Shown: piece by piece, positions 35,238 through 47,400 of the stretch
Layout of the letters: each line of letters begins with the position of its first letter
Numbering within the stretch: position 1 is the first letter of the stretch
Source of the DNA: Phaeovulum molybdatiresistens
GTDB taxonomy: Bacteria; Pseudomonadota; Alphaproteobacteria; Rhodobacterales; Rhodobacteraceae
Direction of reading: 5' to 3'
Assembly (NCBI RefSeq): GCF_023544865.1
Contig: NZ_JAMJFX010000006.1
Location: 62,001 to 126,000 of the forward strand
DNA: 64,000 nucleotides
Position numbers and translations under genes: made by a program
The notes under the pieces: generated by a model
Databases searched by the model: none
Told to the model about the DNA's origin: nothing
What the model saw: the letters and a program-made list of their open reading frames with translations, nothing else

Positions 35238-36794
35238 ATGGCTGACGCTGCCACCCCGCTACGGATTGCGCTGGTAACGGGGCCGGGCTGGCTGCCGCAG
35301 GGCTGGCAGGCGCTGGTCATTGACCGCATCCTGGCCGATCCGCGCCTGATTCTGGCGGGCAGGATCACGGGCCGGGCCAATGCCGCCCCCGTTACCCCCC
35401 CGCGCCTTGTTCGCGCCACGATGCGCGCCGAACGCGCGCTGAGCCGATTCATCACCCCGCACTACCCTGCAGATGCCGCATGGCAATACGTCACATCCCT
35501 CGCCGACCTTGGCGGCGACGCGAGCGCGGGGGCGCGCGCCGATCTGGCGCTGGCGCTGGACCGCTTTCGCCTTGCCCCCGATCAGTTGCCCTTGGCGGGC
35601 CTGGGCGAATGGTCGCTGGCGGCAGGCGGGGTCGAAGGCGCCATCCCCGACTGGCTGCTGCTTGCGCCTGACGCCTGCACCGACGGCGCCATCCCCATTG
35701 AAATCCGCGCGCGCCGCGCGGACAGGCCGGGTCAGGTGGTTCTGGATCGCGCCGATTTCAACCCCAAGCTGCTGGCCGGGTTGACCGCCGAATTCCTGCG
35801 CGAGAAGGCCGCCCTGTTCCTGCTGCGCGCGCTGGCCCACCAGGCGCAGGCCCCCGCGCCGATGCCCGCACAAACCGCCCCGCCGCTGGCCGCCCCGGCA
35901 CGGCTGGCACTGGCCAATTACGCGGCCCGGGTGTCAAAAGGGCTGGCCCGGCGCCTGGACGACCGCCTGCGCGAGGGGCTGCACCGGGGGCGCGCCCACT
36001 GGCGGCTGGCGATCGGCACGGGCGATGCGCTGGCGCTGAATCCGGCGCGCGCGATCGACCTGCCGCGGCAGCAGTTTTCCATGGCCGATCCGTTCCTGTT
36101 CGACCACGCGGGCGCCCTGCATCTGTTCTACGAGGCGCAGGACCGCGACAATGGCCGCGGCTGGATCGAGGCCGCGCGCCTGGATGGCGACCGCCTTGTG
36201 CCGCTTGGCCCGGCGCTGCGGTGCGACTATCACCTGTCCTTCCCGCAGGTCTTTGCGACGGGCGGCGCGATCTACATGCTGCCCGAAACCCAGGGCAACC
36301 GCAGGCTTGAAATCTGGCGCGCCACCGATTTCCCCCTGCGCTGGACCCTGCATGCCACCGCGTTTCAGGGCCAGTATCTGGCCGATTCCACGCTTTTGCT
36401 GCATGCCGGGCAATGGTGGTTGTTCACCAACCTGTCCGATCATGCCCTGTATCAGGAACATTCCAGCAGCCTGCATCTGTTCGCGGTCGACGGGCCCGAT
36501 CTGCGCCGGATCGTTCCGCATCCGCTGAACCCGGTGGTGATGGGCAGCCCGGTCGCGCGCAACGCCGGATCGGTCATCGTGCAGGATGGCCGGCTTATCC
36601 GCCCCTCGCAGATCAATGCCCACGGCGTCTATGGCTATGGCCTGAACCTGATGGAGATCGAGCGGCTGGACCTTCAGGGCTATCGCGAAAGGCTGGTGCG
36701 CCGCTTCACCCCCGCCGACCGCCCCGGTGCCGGGGGCCTGCACCACCTGTCGGTGGCAGGCGGGCGGCATGTGTTCGACTGGTTCAGCCCATGA
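35238..36794 (+). CDS. GINT1-like glycan enzyme (formyltransferase-like N-term plus beta-propeller)
   Basis: 518 residues. The N-terminal part (IALVTGPGWLPQGWQALVID, later DRADFNPKLLAGLTAEFL) resembles formyltransferase-like Rossmann domains. From about residue 275 there are repeated propeller blades: FSMADPFLFDHAGALHLFYE, YHLSFPQVFATGGAIYMLPE, RRLEIWRATDFPLRWTLHA and ADSTLLLHAGQWWLFTNL. These blade motifs are those of glucosamine-inositolphosphorylceramide-transferase-like/GH43-like proteins common in bacterial polysaccharide loci. It is coupled to the glycoside hydrolase gene by an ATGA overlap. A transferase or hydrolase role in EPS is inferred. The ribosome-binding site is weak. Confidence 0.65.
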   Translation: MADAATPLRIALVTGPGWLPQGWQALVIDRILADPRLILAGRITGRANAAPVTPPRLVRATMRAERALSRFITPHYPADAAWQYVTSLADLGGDASAGARADLALALDRFRLAPDQLPLAGLGEWSLAAGGVEGAIPDWLLLAPDACTDGAIPIEIRARRADRPGQVVLDRADFNPKLLAGLTAEFLREKAALFLLRALAHQAQAPAPMPAQTAPPLAAPARLALANYAARVSKGLARRLDDRLREGLHRGRAHWRLAIGTGDALALNPARAIDLPRQQFSMADPFLFDHAGALHLFYEAQDRDNGRGWIEAARLDGDRLVPLGPALRCDYHLSFPQVFATGGAIYMLPETQGNRRLEIWRATDFPLRWTLHATAFQGQYLADSTLLLHAGQWWLFTNLSDHALYQEHSSSLHLFAVDGPDLRRIVPHPLNPVVMGSPVARNAGSVIVQDGRLIRPSQINAHGVYGYGLNLMEIERLDLQGYRERLVRRFTPADRPGAGGLHHLSVAGGRHVFDWFSP

Positions 36795-38407
36795 AACGGG
36801 CAGGTGTGCTGATTGGCCTGTCGCTTCTGTCTAGCCCCGCCCTTTCGCAGGATGCGCCCTTCCGGCTGGGCGTGCAGACGCATTTCGAACAGGGCTGGTC
36901 ACCTGCGCTGATCGACCGGGCGGCGGATCTGGGCGCGCAGATGCTGCGCGACGAAATCGCCTGGGCCGATGCCGAACCCGCGCCCGGCCAATATGATTTC
37001 GCCCGCGCGGATGTCTACATGCAGGCCATCGCGGCGCGCGGCCTTCAGGTGCAGATCGTCACACTGGATGGCCACCCCGCCCATGACGCGGGCCAGACGC
37101 CCCACACAGGCGCGGGCCGCGCCGCCTATGCCGAGTTTCTGGCCGCGATGCTGGCGCGCTATTCCGGCACGATCCATCAGCTGGAACTGGGAAATGAGGT
37201 CAATTCACGCGAATTCCTGCATGGACCCTTTGCCGCCGCCCCCGCCCGCGCCTTTGCCCGCATGGCGGGCACGCTGGCCGCCCGGCTGGGCCCCGACGAC
37301 CGCCCGCCCATCGTCTGCACCGGGGTCAACACGCTGGCGCTTGGCTTTCTGCGTGACACCTTTCGCCACGGCACGCTGGAGCATTGCGATGCGATCTCGG
37401 TCCATCCCTACCGCGAACACCCTGAAACGCTGGATCTGGAACTGGCCCGCCTGCGCGCGCTGATGCGCGAGATGGGTGGCGAGAAGCCGATCATCGTCAC
37501 CGAATTCGGCAAATGGGTCGAGGATCCGGGCCAATCGCCCGCCCATATGCTGAAGATGGTGGCGATCATGGGGGCGGCGGGGGTGCAGGATGCCTATTGG
37601 TATGCGCTGGTGGATGAACCCTGGTGGCCGAACATGGGCCTGCTGGCGACCGACGGCCAGGAAAAGCCTGCCGCCGCCGCCTTTCGCCTGCTGCAGGACC
37701 GGCTTTTGCCGCAGGGCCGGCCGCGCGATCGCAGCCCCACCCGAACCGCGCGGATCTATGAATTCGGCACCGAGGGGCGGGCCTTCGTGGTCTGGGGCAC
37801 GGGCGGGGTGCTGCGGGTCAACGGCCCGGCGGAATTTCTGGACGCCGCGGGCCAGCCCGTGCCGCCCCCCGACCGGCTGGGCGATGATCCGGTCGTGGTG
37901 CTGGGCGATGGGCTTGACCTGCGCGTGGACCAGACCCCGGCCGTCGCCGATGCGATTTATCAGTTCGGCACCCCGCCATGGTCCTATTTCGCGCGCCGTC
38001 CCGGGCTGGGCCTGACGCCGCTGGAAATCATCGACGGGCAGTGGGGGTCCTATCGCGGGGCGCCGGACCTTGATCCGCTGCGCATCACCGATGACTGGAT
38101 CACCACCGCCCGTTTTGCCGATGGCCCCTTTCACGCCGTCGAACGCTTTCGCGCCACCGATGCCGGGCGCTATCGCGTGACCGCAAAATGGCAGGCCGCC
38201 CCGGGGGCCGAGCCGTCGCGGATCGAGATCCGCCACAACGGCGGCCTGGTCGCGCAGGGCCAGACCGGACCGGACCCATTTGCCGTCACAGCGCTGGAGC
38301 TGACCCTGGCCCCCGGCGACCGGCTGGAGTTTGAGGCCGCCCCCGCCGGCCCGAATGGCGACGGCGCCCTGCGCCGCCGGATCAGCATTGTGGGGCCCCT
38401 GCCCTGA
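36791..38407 (+). CDS. Secreted clan-A glycoside hydrolase (GH39/GH5-like)
   Basis: 538 residues from the ATG at 36791. A signal peptide is present (MKRAGVLIGLSLLSSPALSQ). The TIM-barrel is recognisable from LGVQTHFEQGW, the acid/base in LELGNEVNSREF (Asn-Glu) and the nucleophile in IIVTEFGKWVED, with barrel strands such as CDAISVHPYREHP between them. After about residue 300 come beta-rich domains, and the last 100 residues (TDAGRYRVTAKWQA, GDRLEFEA) look like a carbohydrate-binding module. It probably trims or degrades the EPS made by this locus. Its stop is 9 nt from the end of the synthase gene. The exact GH family is unsure. Confidence 0.75.
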   Translation: MKRAGVLIGLSLLSSPALSQDAPFRLGVQTHFEQGWSPALIDRAADLGAQMLRDEIAWADAEPAPGQYDFARADVYMQAIAARGLQVQIVTLDGHPAHDAGQTPHTGAGRAAYAEFLAAMLARYSGTIHQLELGNEVNSREFLHGPFAAAPARAFARMAGTLAARLGPDDRPPIVCTGVNTLALGFLRDTFRHGTLEHCDAISVHPYREHPETLDLELARLRALMREMGGEKPIIVTEFGKWVEDPGQSPAHMLKMVAIMGAAGVQDAYWYALVDEPWWPNMGLLATDGQEKPAAAAFRLLQDRLLPQGRPRDRSPTRTARIYEFGTEGRAFVVWGTGGVLRVNGPAEFLDAAGQPVPPPDRLGDDPVVVLGDGLDLRVDQTPAVADAIYQFGTPPWSYFARRPGLGLTPLEIIDGQWGSYRGAPDLDPLRITDDWITTARFADGPFHAVERFRATDAGRYRVTAKWQAAPGAEPSRIEIRHNGGLVAQGQTGPDPFAVTALELTLAPGDRLEFEAAPAGPNGDGALRRRISIVGPLP

Positions 38408-38416
38408 CGCGCCCCG

Positions 38417-41400
38417 TCAGACCGCGTTCCTGCGCGCCCCGCCCCGGAAGGCGCGCAGCGACGGGCGGGCCGGGCCGGGATCATCGGTGCCCCGGGCATC
38501 GGCATGGGCGGCCAGATCGCGGATCGTGGGATGGCGCAGCAGGTCGCGCGCCTCAAGGTTCAGGCCCGCATCAATCATCCGCGCCGCGATGCGGAACACC
38601 GTCAGCGAATCCGCGCCAAGGGCATAAAGCGTATCGGTGGTGCTGATCTCGTCCAGGCCCAGAACCTCTTGCCAGATCGCGGCCAGCGCCTGTTCGGTGG
38701 GGGTGGCCGCCGGGGTGCGCAGCGGGGTGACGACGGCCTGCGCCTCGGGCGCGGGCAGGGCCTTGCGGTCCAGCTTGCCATTGGCCGTCTTTGGCAGATC
38801 GCTCAGGCTGACCCAGGCGGTGGGCACCATATAGCCGGGCAACTGCGCGGCCAGGATCGGCGCAGGATCGACCGGATCGGCATGGTCGCGGTCGCGCACT
38901 AGATAGCCGACCAGCAGATCACCGCCCTGGGGCGCGGGCCGCAGCGCCACCGCCGCCGCCGCGATCCCGTCGATGGCGCGCAGCGCCGCCTCGACCTCGC
39001 CCAACTCGATCCGGAAACCGCGCAGCTTGATCTGCCCGTCCTGCCGACCCAAAAGCTCGATCCGCCCATCCGCCAGCCGCCGCGCCAGATCGCCGCTGCG
39101 ATAAAGCCGCCGCGCCCGGCCGTTGACCACCACCTCGCGGAAGGCCTCGGCGGTCAGGTCGGGGCGGTCGAAATAGCCCCGCGCCAGCCCCGCGCCGCCG
39201 ATGTTCAGCTCGCCCACCGCGCCTGGGGGGACCAGCTCATCCAGCGGACCCAGCACATGCAATTCGGTATTGGCGATCGGATGGCCGATGCTGATGCGCC
39301 CGTCCGGGGCGACCCGGTCCACCGCCGACCAGATCGTGGTCTCGGTGGGGCCATACAGGTTCCACAGCGCCCCGCCCCCGGCCAGCAGCCGCCCGGCCAG
39401 ATCGGCGGGCAAAGGTTCGCCCCCGCACCACATGGTCAGCCCCGGATGCGGGGTCAGCCCCGCCTCCAGCAGCATCATCCACAGCGTGGGCGTGGCCTGC
39501 ATATGGGTGATATCGCCCTGCGCCAGCCGCGCGACCAGACGAAAGCCGTCCAGCACATCCTCGGCCGGGGCGATCACCACCCTGGCCCCGCACAAAAGCG
39601 GGCCGAACAGTTCCAGCGCGGCGATGTCAAAGCTGGTGGTGGTGACCGCCAGCATCACATCATCACGACCAAGGCCCGGTTCGCGCAGCATGGATTGCAA
39701 CAGGTTCACCACCGCGCGGTGGCCGATCTCTACCCCCTTCGGCACGCCGGTGGACCCCGAGGTGAAGATGACATAGGCCGTGGCCGCCGGATCATCGACC
39801 ACGGGCGCGGGCCGCGCGCCCAAGGCCAGATCGGCCAGCGCGATGCAGGGTCGGCCCGCCGCAGGATCGGGCGCGCCCGCGCCATCGTGGATCACCACAT
39901 CGGCGCGCGCCGCGCCGATCACCGCCGCCAGCCGGGCAGGCGGCTGCAGCGGGTCCAGCGGCACATAGGCATGGCCCGCCTTCAGCACCCCCAGCATCGC
40001 CGCAACGCAATCGGCCCCGCGCGCGACCGAAACTGCCACCCGACCGCCGGGCGCGGGCAACAGCCGCTGCACCGCCGCAGCCACGGCATCGGCGCGGGCC
40101 AGCAGATCGGCATAGCGCATCTGCCCGCCCGCATCCTCGATCGCGATGCGGTCTGGCATCGCGCGCGCCACAGCATCGATCAGGCCATGCAGCGTGCCGT
40201 CGGGGATCGGCGCCGCGGTGGCGTTCAGCCCCTCGGCCAGCCAGTCGGTTTCGGACTGACGCAGCAACGGGATCGTGCCCACGGGTCGGTCGGCATCGGC
40301 CGCCATCTCGGCCAACAGGGTTTCCAGGTGACCCAGCCAGCGCAGGACCGTGGCCTCATCATACAGATCGGAGTTGTAATCCACATCGACCCGCAGCCCG
40401 TCGCGGCGTTCGACCACGTTGAAGAACAGATCGAAATTCACCGCCGTCTTGGGGTTGGCATGGGTGGACACCTGCAGCCCGCCCATCGCCATGCCCTCGG
40501 CCAGCTTTTCCAGGTTGAACTGCACCTCGGTCAGCGGCAACCGGCCCAACGAGCGTTCGATCCCCAGTTCACGCACCAGCGTGCCATACGTGCAATCCTG
40601 ATGGTCAAAGGCAGCCATCACCGCATCGCGCACCCGGGCCAGATGCTGCGCCATCGGCGCGCGGCGATCGATCGGCGCGCGGATCGGCAGGAAATTCACG
40701 CAATGCCCGACCAGATCGGGGTTGGGCAGCAAAGCCTGTCCGCCTGTAGGAACCCCAAGAACCACGTCATCCGACCCGCTAAGGCGGGAGATAACGGTCT
40801 GAACGGCTGCAAACAGCGTCGTAAACAGGGTGCAGCCCTGTTTGGCGCCCGCCTTGCGCGCCCCGCGCATCACGCCTTCGGGGATCTGCGCGGTGACCGT
40901 GGCCCCGGCGTAGGATTTGACCGCGCCACGGGGCCGGTCGGTCGGCAGCGCGGGCAGATCCGGCAGATCGGCATAGACCCTGCGCCAATGGTCAATCGTT
41001 TCCGCGCGCGGGCGGGTCGATGCACTGGCCGCAGCATGAGCCGCGAATGAGGGTGCCGGTGGCAGGTCGGCTGCGGGGCCGCCCGTCTCTTCGGTGTAAA
41101 GCGCCGCCAAATCGGTGAATACCACGTTATAGGACCAACCGTCGCAGACGATGTGATGCGCGGTCACCACCAACACATGATCACGCGGGCCCCGCCGCAC
41201 CAGCATCATCCGCAGCGGCGGGCCTTGCACCAGATCGATGGGTGTGGCCGCGTCCCGGGCCAGCAGCGCGCGCAAGGCGTCCTGCGGATCCGGCACACCG
41301 CTGATGTCCTGCAGGGGCAGCGCGGGGGGGAAGGGATCAAGGATGTCAAAGGTCGCGCCGGTGCGGGCAAAGCGCTGGCGCAGACCGTCGTGGCGCGCAA

Positions 41401-44400
41401 TCACACGGGCAAGCGCACGTTCCAGCGCCGCAACGTCCAGATCGCCCTGCAACACCAACGAGGCGCTTTCGTTGAAGCTGCAAGACGCCTCATCCGACAG
41501 CTGGCTGGTCATCCAGATCTCGCGCTGCGCCTCGGTCAGGGGGATGTCGCGGCGCGGGGCCACGGGCGCGGCTGGGGGGGCAGACACCGCCGCCGCGCCG
41601 CCCTGATCGGCCAGAATGCCCACCGCGCGCAAGTCATCCAGCGATTGGGCGAAGGCCTCGGCACAGGCCCGGAAATCCGCCTCGGAATGGGCGGTGGTGC
41701 CCATCCCGGCATAGCCCACCTGCACATGGACCCCTTTCATCCGCATCAGCGGAAAGATCAGCGTGGCATTGGGGTCCAGATCGGTCAGGTTCATGATGAA
41801 CCAGCTGGAATACCCCTCGACCGCGCGCGGCAGGCCGCGGGCCGCCAGATGCGCGTTCATTTCGTCAACCAGCTGGCCGGTGCGCGCGGCCACCCGGCGC
41901 CACAGGTCATCGCCCTGCGCCTCGATATGGTCCAGCGTCGCGCCGACGGCGGCCAGAACCAGCGGATGACGCACGAAGGTGCCGGCAAAGAAGGTCGGCG
42001 CGGTCTGCGGGCCGGATGCGTCGCCAAAGGCCCATTCGCCCCCGTCCAGCGCATCCATAAACCGCCGCTTGCCCGCCAGAAGCCCGATCGGCATGCCCCC
42101 GCCCACGACCTTGCCATAGGTGGCCATGTCCGCCTCGATGCCCCATTCGCCCTGCATCCCGCGCGGCCCGACGCGAAAGCCGGTCACCACCTCATCCATC
42201 ACCAGGGCTGCGCCACTGTCCTGGGTCAGGGCGCGCAGCGCGCGGACAAACTCTGCCGGGCGCAGTTCGGGGTGTCGGCTTTGCACCGGCTCGACGATGA
42301 CGGCGGCGATTTCGGATGCGTTGGCGCGCAGCCAGTCCAGGCTTTCGGGCGCGCCATAGGGCAGCACAACCATGTTGCCCAGCCCGCTGCGCGGAATCCC
42401 CGGCGCTATGGGCAGCGCCGCGGGCACACCGCCCCGGCCCTTGCCCTTCACCAGAACCTCATCGAACTGGCCGTGATAATCATTGCCAAAGACCACGATC
42501 CGGTCGCGCCCGGTCACCGCCCGCGCCAGCCGCATCGCGGCCATCACCGCCTCGGACCCGGTGTTGCAGAAGGTAACCCGGTCATGGCCCAAGAAGGACG
42601 TCAGCCGTTCGGCCAGCGGCCCGGCCAGATCGCTTTGCGGGCCGATGGCAAAGCCGCGCGCCATCTGGCGGTTGATCGCCTCAATCACGAAATCGGGCGA
42701 ATGGCCAAAGGCGGTCTGACCGAAGCCATTGACGAAATCGATGAATTCATTGCCGTCAATGTCCCACAGCCGCGACCCCTTGGACCGGTCTGCCACCACC
42801 GGAAAGACCATCTCTTTCCACTCGGCCCGGAACCCCGCCACGGTCCGCGGATCGGCCAGAGCCGGGCGGTAGCGCTGGGTATAGGCCTTGGATTTGGGGA
42901 ACCGCGCGCTGTAGGCCTGGGCCAGATCGCGCGCAAAGGTCAGCTGCGCCGGGGTCAGATCGCCGCCACCGGCATTGGTCGCCCGCCCGATGGCAAAGCC
43001 CTGCCGGGCCGGCGCAGGCGCATCCGCGGGGGTGGGGTCCGCCGCCGCGGGCGCCAGCTGTCGCGATGGGGCGGCCAGCGAGGCCGGGGCGGGCAGCGCG
43101 GCCTGGGCCCCGGGCGCCGCGCCAAGGGCGGCCAGCTGCTGGGCAAAGATCGCCTGCATCGTCTGCATCTGGGCCTGCACGACCTGCGCCAGACCAGTGG
43201 CGGGCGGCGGCAGCGGTGCCACCGCGACTGGGGCGGTCTGCGCCAACGCCGGGGCGGGCACCCCCGGGGCCAACGCCGGGGCGGGCGCGGCCACCTCGGG
43301 CGGCAGGGTCTGGTCCAGGTGATCGGCCAAGGCCTCGGCGCTGGGATAATCCGACAGAAGCTGGCGGAAGGTCAGGCTGGTCTTGTAGACGCTGGCCAGC
43401 CGCTGCGTGAACTGGCCCAGGAACAACGAGTCGAACCCCAGTTCCAGGAAACTTGCGCCCGCATCCTCGGGGGCAAGATCCTCGCCCGACAGGTCGGACA
43501 GCATCGCCAGAAGCTCGGCCACAAGGCGCGGCTTGCGCGGGGCGGGATTGGCGGCGGCGGGGGCGGATGTCATGGTCATGGCAGGGCTTTCGGTTACAGC
43601 CAGGGGCTGGGCATCGGCTTGCACGAGTGCGACGGGATGGGCCGAGGCGGCGGGCGGATCGACCCAGTGGCGTTTGCGCTGGAACGGATAGGCGGGCAGC
43701 GACACGCGCCGTGCCCCGCGCGGACCCGCGCGCGCCCAATCCACCGCGACGCCCAAGGCCCACAGCCGCCCGAAGGCCCGCGCCATGGCCTCTTCATCCG
43801 ATACGGGGCGGGTGTGATCGGGCAGGGACTGCACGATCCCGGCATGGCCATCGCGCGTCAGCGCCTGCGCGGCAAAGGCCGACAGCACGCCCCCCGCCCC
43901 GGTTTCCAGCAAGACCGTGGGCCGGGACGCGGCCAGGGTGGCAATAGCATCGGCAAAATTCACCGCACGGCGCGCCTGACCGGCCCAATAGGCCGGGTCG
44001 CGGGCCTCGGCCTCGGTGATCCAGGTGCCGCTGACGCAGCTGACCCAGGGGATCTGCGGCGCATGCAGCGTGACGCCCGCGATCTGGCGCGCCAGCGCAT
44101 CGCAAACCTGGTCCATCATGCGCGAATGAAACGCATGCGAGGTGTGCAGCGTGCTGCAGGCAAGACCTGCGGCCTGCAGCCGGTCGGCCATGGCCGCGAT
44201 CGCCTCATGGCTGCCGGCCAGCACGTTCAGCTGCGGGGCATTGCGCGCGGCCAGATCGACACTGCCATCCAGATGCGGGGCCAGATCGTCCAGGCTGGCG
44301 CGCACCGACAGCATCGCCCCCCCGGGCTGATCCTGCATCAGCTGACCGCGCGCCGCGATGATGCGCAGGCCGGTTTCGAAATCCATCACCCCGGACAGTG

Positions 44401-47400
44401 CGGCGGCCGCGAATTCGCCCACCGAATGGCCGATCATCGCGGCGGGCCGCACCCCCCGCGCCAGCCACAGCTGCGCGCAGGCATATTGCGTCAGAAACAG
44501 CGTCGGCTGGGTCAGGCGGGTGTCACGCAGCGCCCGCGCCGCATCGACATCCGAGGGTTCGGCAAAGCATAGCAGGCTGTTCAGGTTCAGCCCCAGGATC
44601 GGTTCCAGGATCTCGGCCCCCTGATCGATCCAGCGCGCGAATTCGGGTTCGCTGCGGTAAAGCCCGCTGCCCATGCCGGGGTATTGCGACCCCTGACCGG
44701 GGAACATCAAGGCGACCGCCGGGGCCGCATCGGGGGCGGGGCGGCGCACCGCCGGGGCCTTGCGCAGTGCGGCAACCGCACCGGCCAGGTCGCGCGCGGC
44801 AATCGCGCTGCGCCAGGGATAGGCCGCGCGCCCCTCTTGCAGGGTGAAGGCCACATCGCACAGCGCCGGGGCATCCGCCGCCGCCAACGCGGTGGCCAGC
44901 CTGTCATGCATCGCGGCCAACGCCTCGGGCGATTTCGCGGCCAGGGGCAGGATCTGCACGGTATCGGGGCGGGGTGGATCGAGGCGGGGGGGCGGTTCTT
45001 CCAGCGTCAGATGCACATTGGTGCCACCCACGCCGAACGAACTGACCCCGGCACGGCGTGGGCCTGCGCTGGCCCAGGCCTCGGTGCGTTCCGGCACGCG
45101 GAAGGGTGCATCCGACAGGTCGATCTTGGGGTTGAGCGCACGGAAATTCGCCACCACCGGGATTTCGCCATGGCGAAACATCAGCGCGGTCTTGATCACG
45201 CCCATCACCCCGGCCGCCGCATCCAGATGGCCGATATTACCCTTGACCGAGCCGATGGCACAGCTGCCCGGCCCCTGCCCCGGCCCGAAGGCCAGCGTCA
45301 GGCTGCGCAGCTCGATCGGGTCGCCCAGGGGGGTCGCGGTGCCGTGGCATTCGACATAGCTGACCGTTTCGGGCCCATAACCCGCATCGGCATAGGCCAT
45401 GCGGATGGCGCGGCTTTGCCCGGTGACCGACGGCGCGGTATAGGCGATCTTGTCTGCCCCGTCGTTGTTGATGCCCACGCCCCGGATCACGGCATAGATC
45501 TGGTCGCCATCGGCCAGCGCATCTTCCAGCCGGCGCAGCACCACCGCCCCCGCGCCATGGCCAAAGACGGTGCCACCCGCATCCTTGTCAAAGGGCCGGC
45601 ACACCCCGTCGGGCGACACCATCCCGCCTTCCAGGCAGAAATACCCGCGCCGTTGCGGGAAGGTGATCGACACCCCGCCCGCAATCGCCATATCGCAGGC
45701 TCGCGCGCGCAGGTTCACCACCGCCTGCGCAATCGCGGTCAATGAGGTCGAACAGGCCGTGCCGATGGAAAAGGCAGGGCCCGTCAGCCCCAGCTTGTAG
45801 GCCACCCGTGTCGCCACGCTGTCGGTGACATTGCCGGTCAGTTCATTGTAATTCCCGACCTGAAACCCCGAGGTCAAATCGTCGGACGCGGCCCGATCGG
45901 CCAGCAGGTTATGCAACAGATAGGTGGAAAGCGAGGCGCCCGCGAAAACCCCGATGCCACCGTCAAAGCGGCGCGGATCATGGCCCGCATCCTCCAAGGC
46001 CTCATAGGCGACTTCCAGAAAGACACGGCCCTGCGGATCGGCCACCGCCGCTTCGCGCGGATACATGCCAAAGAAGGGGGCATCGAACATTTCGGCATCG
46101 GGCAGCCACGGGCGGGCGGGCACATAATTGGGCGCGGCGCGCTGGTCGGGGGTATAGCTGTCCTCGATCTCATCGGGGCGGAACCGCGGGATCAGGTTGT
46201 CACCCGCGCGGATGTGCCGCCAGAATTGGTCCAACCCGTCGGCCCCCGGAAAGCGCCCCGAAAGCCCGATGATGGCAATCGCGCCCGGGGGCAGATCGGG
46301 GCGGGCGGCACGGGCGGGCGCGGCAACGGCGCCTGCCGCGGCCTTGGGCGCCTGTGCCGCCAGGTCGGCCAGCCGCAGCGCCAGATCGCGCAGCCGCGCC
46401 GTTTCGAACAGCAAGGTGATGTCGAACCGCAGCCCCAACCACGATTCCAGCGCCGCATGGGCGCGCATCAGCTGCAACGAGGTTCCCCCCGCCTCAAAGA
46501 ACGTGGCCTCGGGGCTGATCGGGCCAGGCCCAAGGATCTGCTGCCAGATCTCGGTGATGATCGCCGTCATCCGCGCAGGCCCCATGTCGCCCGCATCGGG
46601 CGCAGGCCCGGCCCCCGCCTCGGACGCAAGGCGCGTCTGGGCCAGGGCGACCAGCGTCTTGCGGTCGATCTTGTTGGCATTGGTCAGCGGCAGATCGGGC
46701 AAAACCATCGTGAAACGCGGCAACATGCCCTCGGGCAGCACCGCGTTCAGCTGCGCCATCAGGTCCCGCACGAAGGCCCGTTCATCGCCCGGCATCGCGC
46801 CCGCTGGCTTGACAAAGGCCGCGATGCGCCGGTCGGCCCCGGCGGGGGCAATCACCTCGACCGCCGCATTGGCAAGGCCGGGCAGCTTGCGCATCACATG
46901 CTCGACCTCATCCAGCTCGATCCGCCGCCCGCCGATCTTGACCTGCCGATCCACCCGGCCAAGGAATTCAAACACCCCATCGGCGCGCTGACGCACCAGA
47001 TCGCCGGTCAGATAAACCCGCCCCACATGGCCCGGCCGCGGATCGGGCACAAAGCGCTGCGCGGTCTGGTCCGGCAGGTTCAGATAGCCATCGGCCACGC
47101 CAATCCCGGCAAGGGCAAGCTGGCCCACCTGCCCCGGGCCCAGATCCTGCAGCGCCTCATCCAGAACGAAGCAGTCAGTATGCGCCTCGGGCCGGCCAAT
47201 CGGAAGCGGCCCGCCCTGAAGATCGGCGGCCGTGATCTGATGCGTGGTGCAGAACACGGTGCCTTCGGTCGGGCCATAGAGGTTGCACAGGCACAGATCG
47301 GGATACAGATCCTTGACCCGGCGGGCATGCCCCGGGGCGACCACATCCCCCCCGGCAAAGACCAGACGCATGCCGGAAAAGGCCTCGGGGCGGTGTTCGG

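Noticed and set aside
35183..35242. Short plus-strand ORF in the gap before the GINT1-like gene
   Set aside because: About 20 codons, Arg/Ser-rich, with no support. Probably chance.
41153..44572. 1139-codon plus-strand frame inside the NRPS-PKS gene
   Set aside because: It is antisense to well-conserved KS, AT, aminotransferase and C domains, with low-complexity composition, so it is not a gene.
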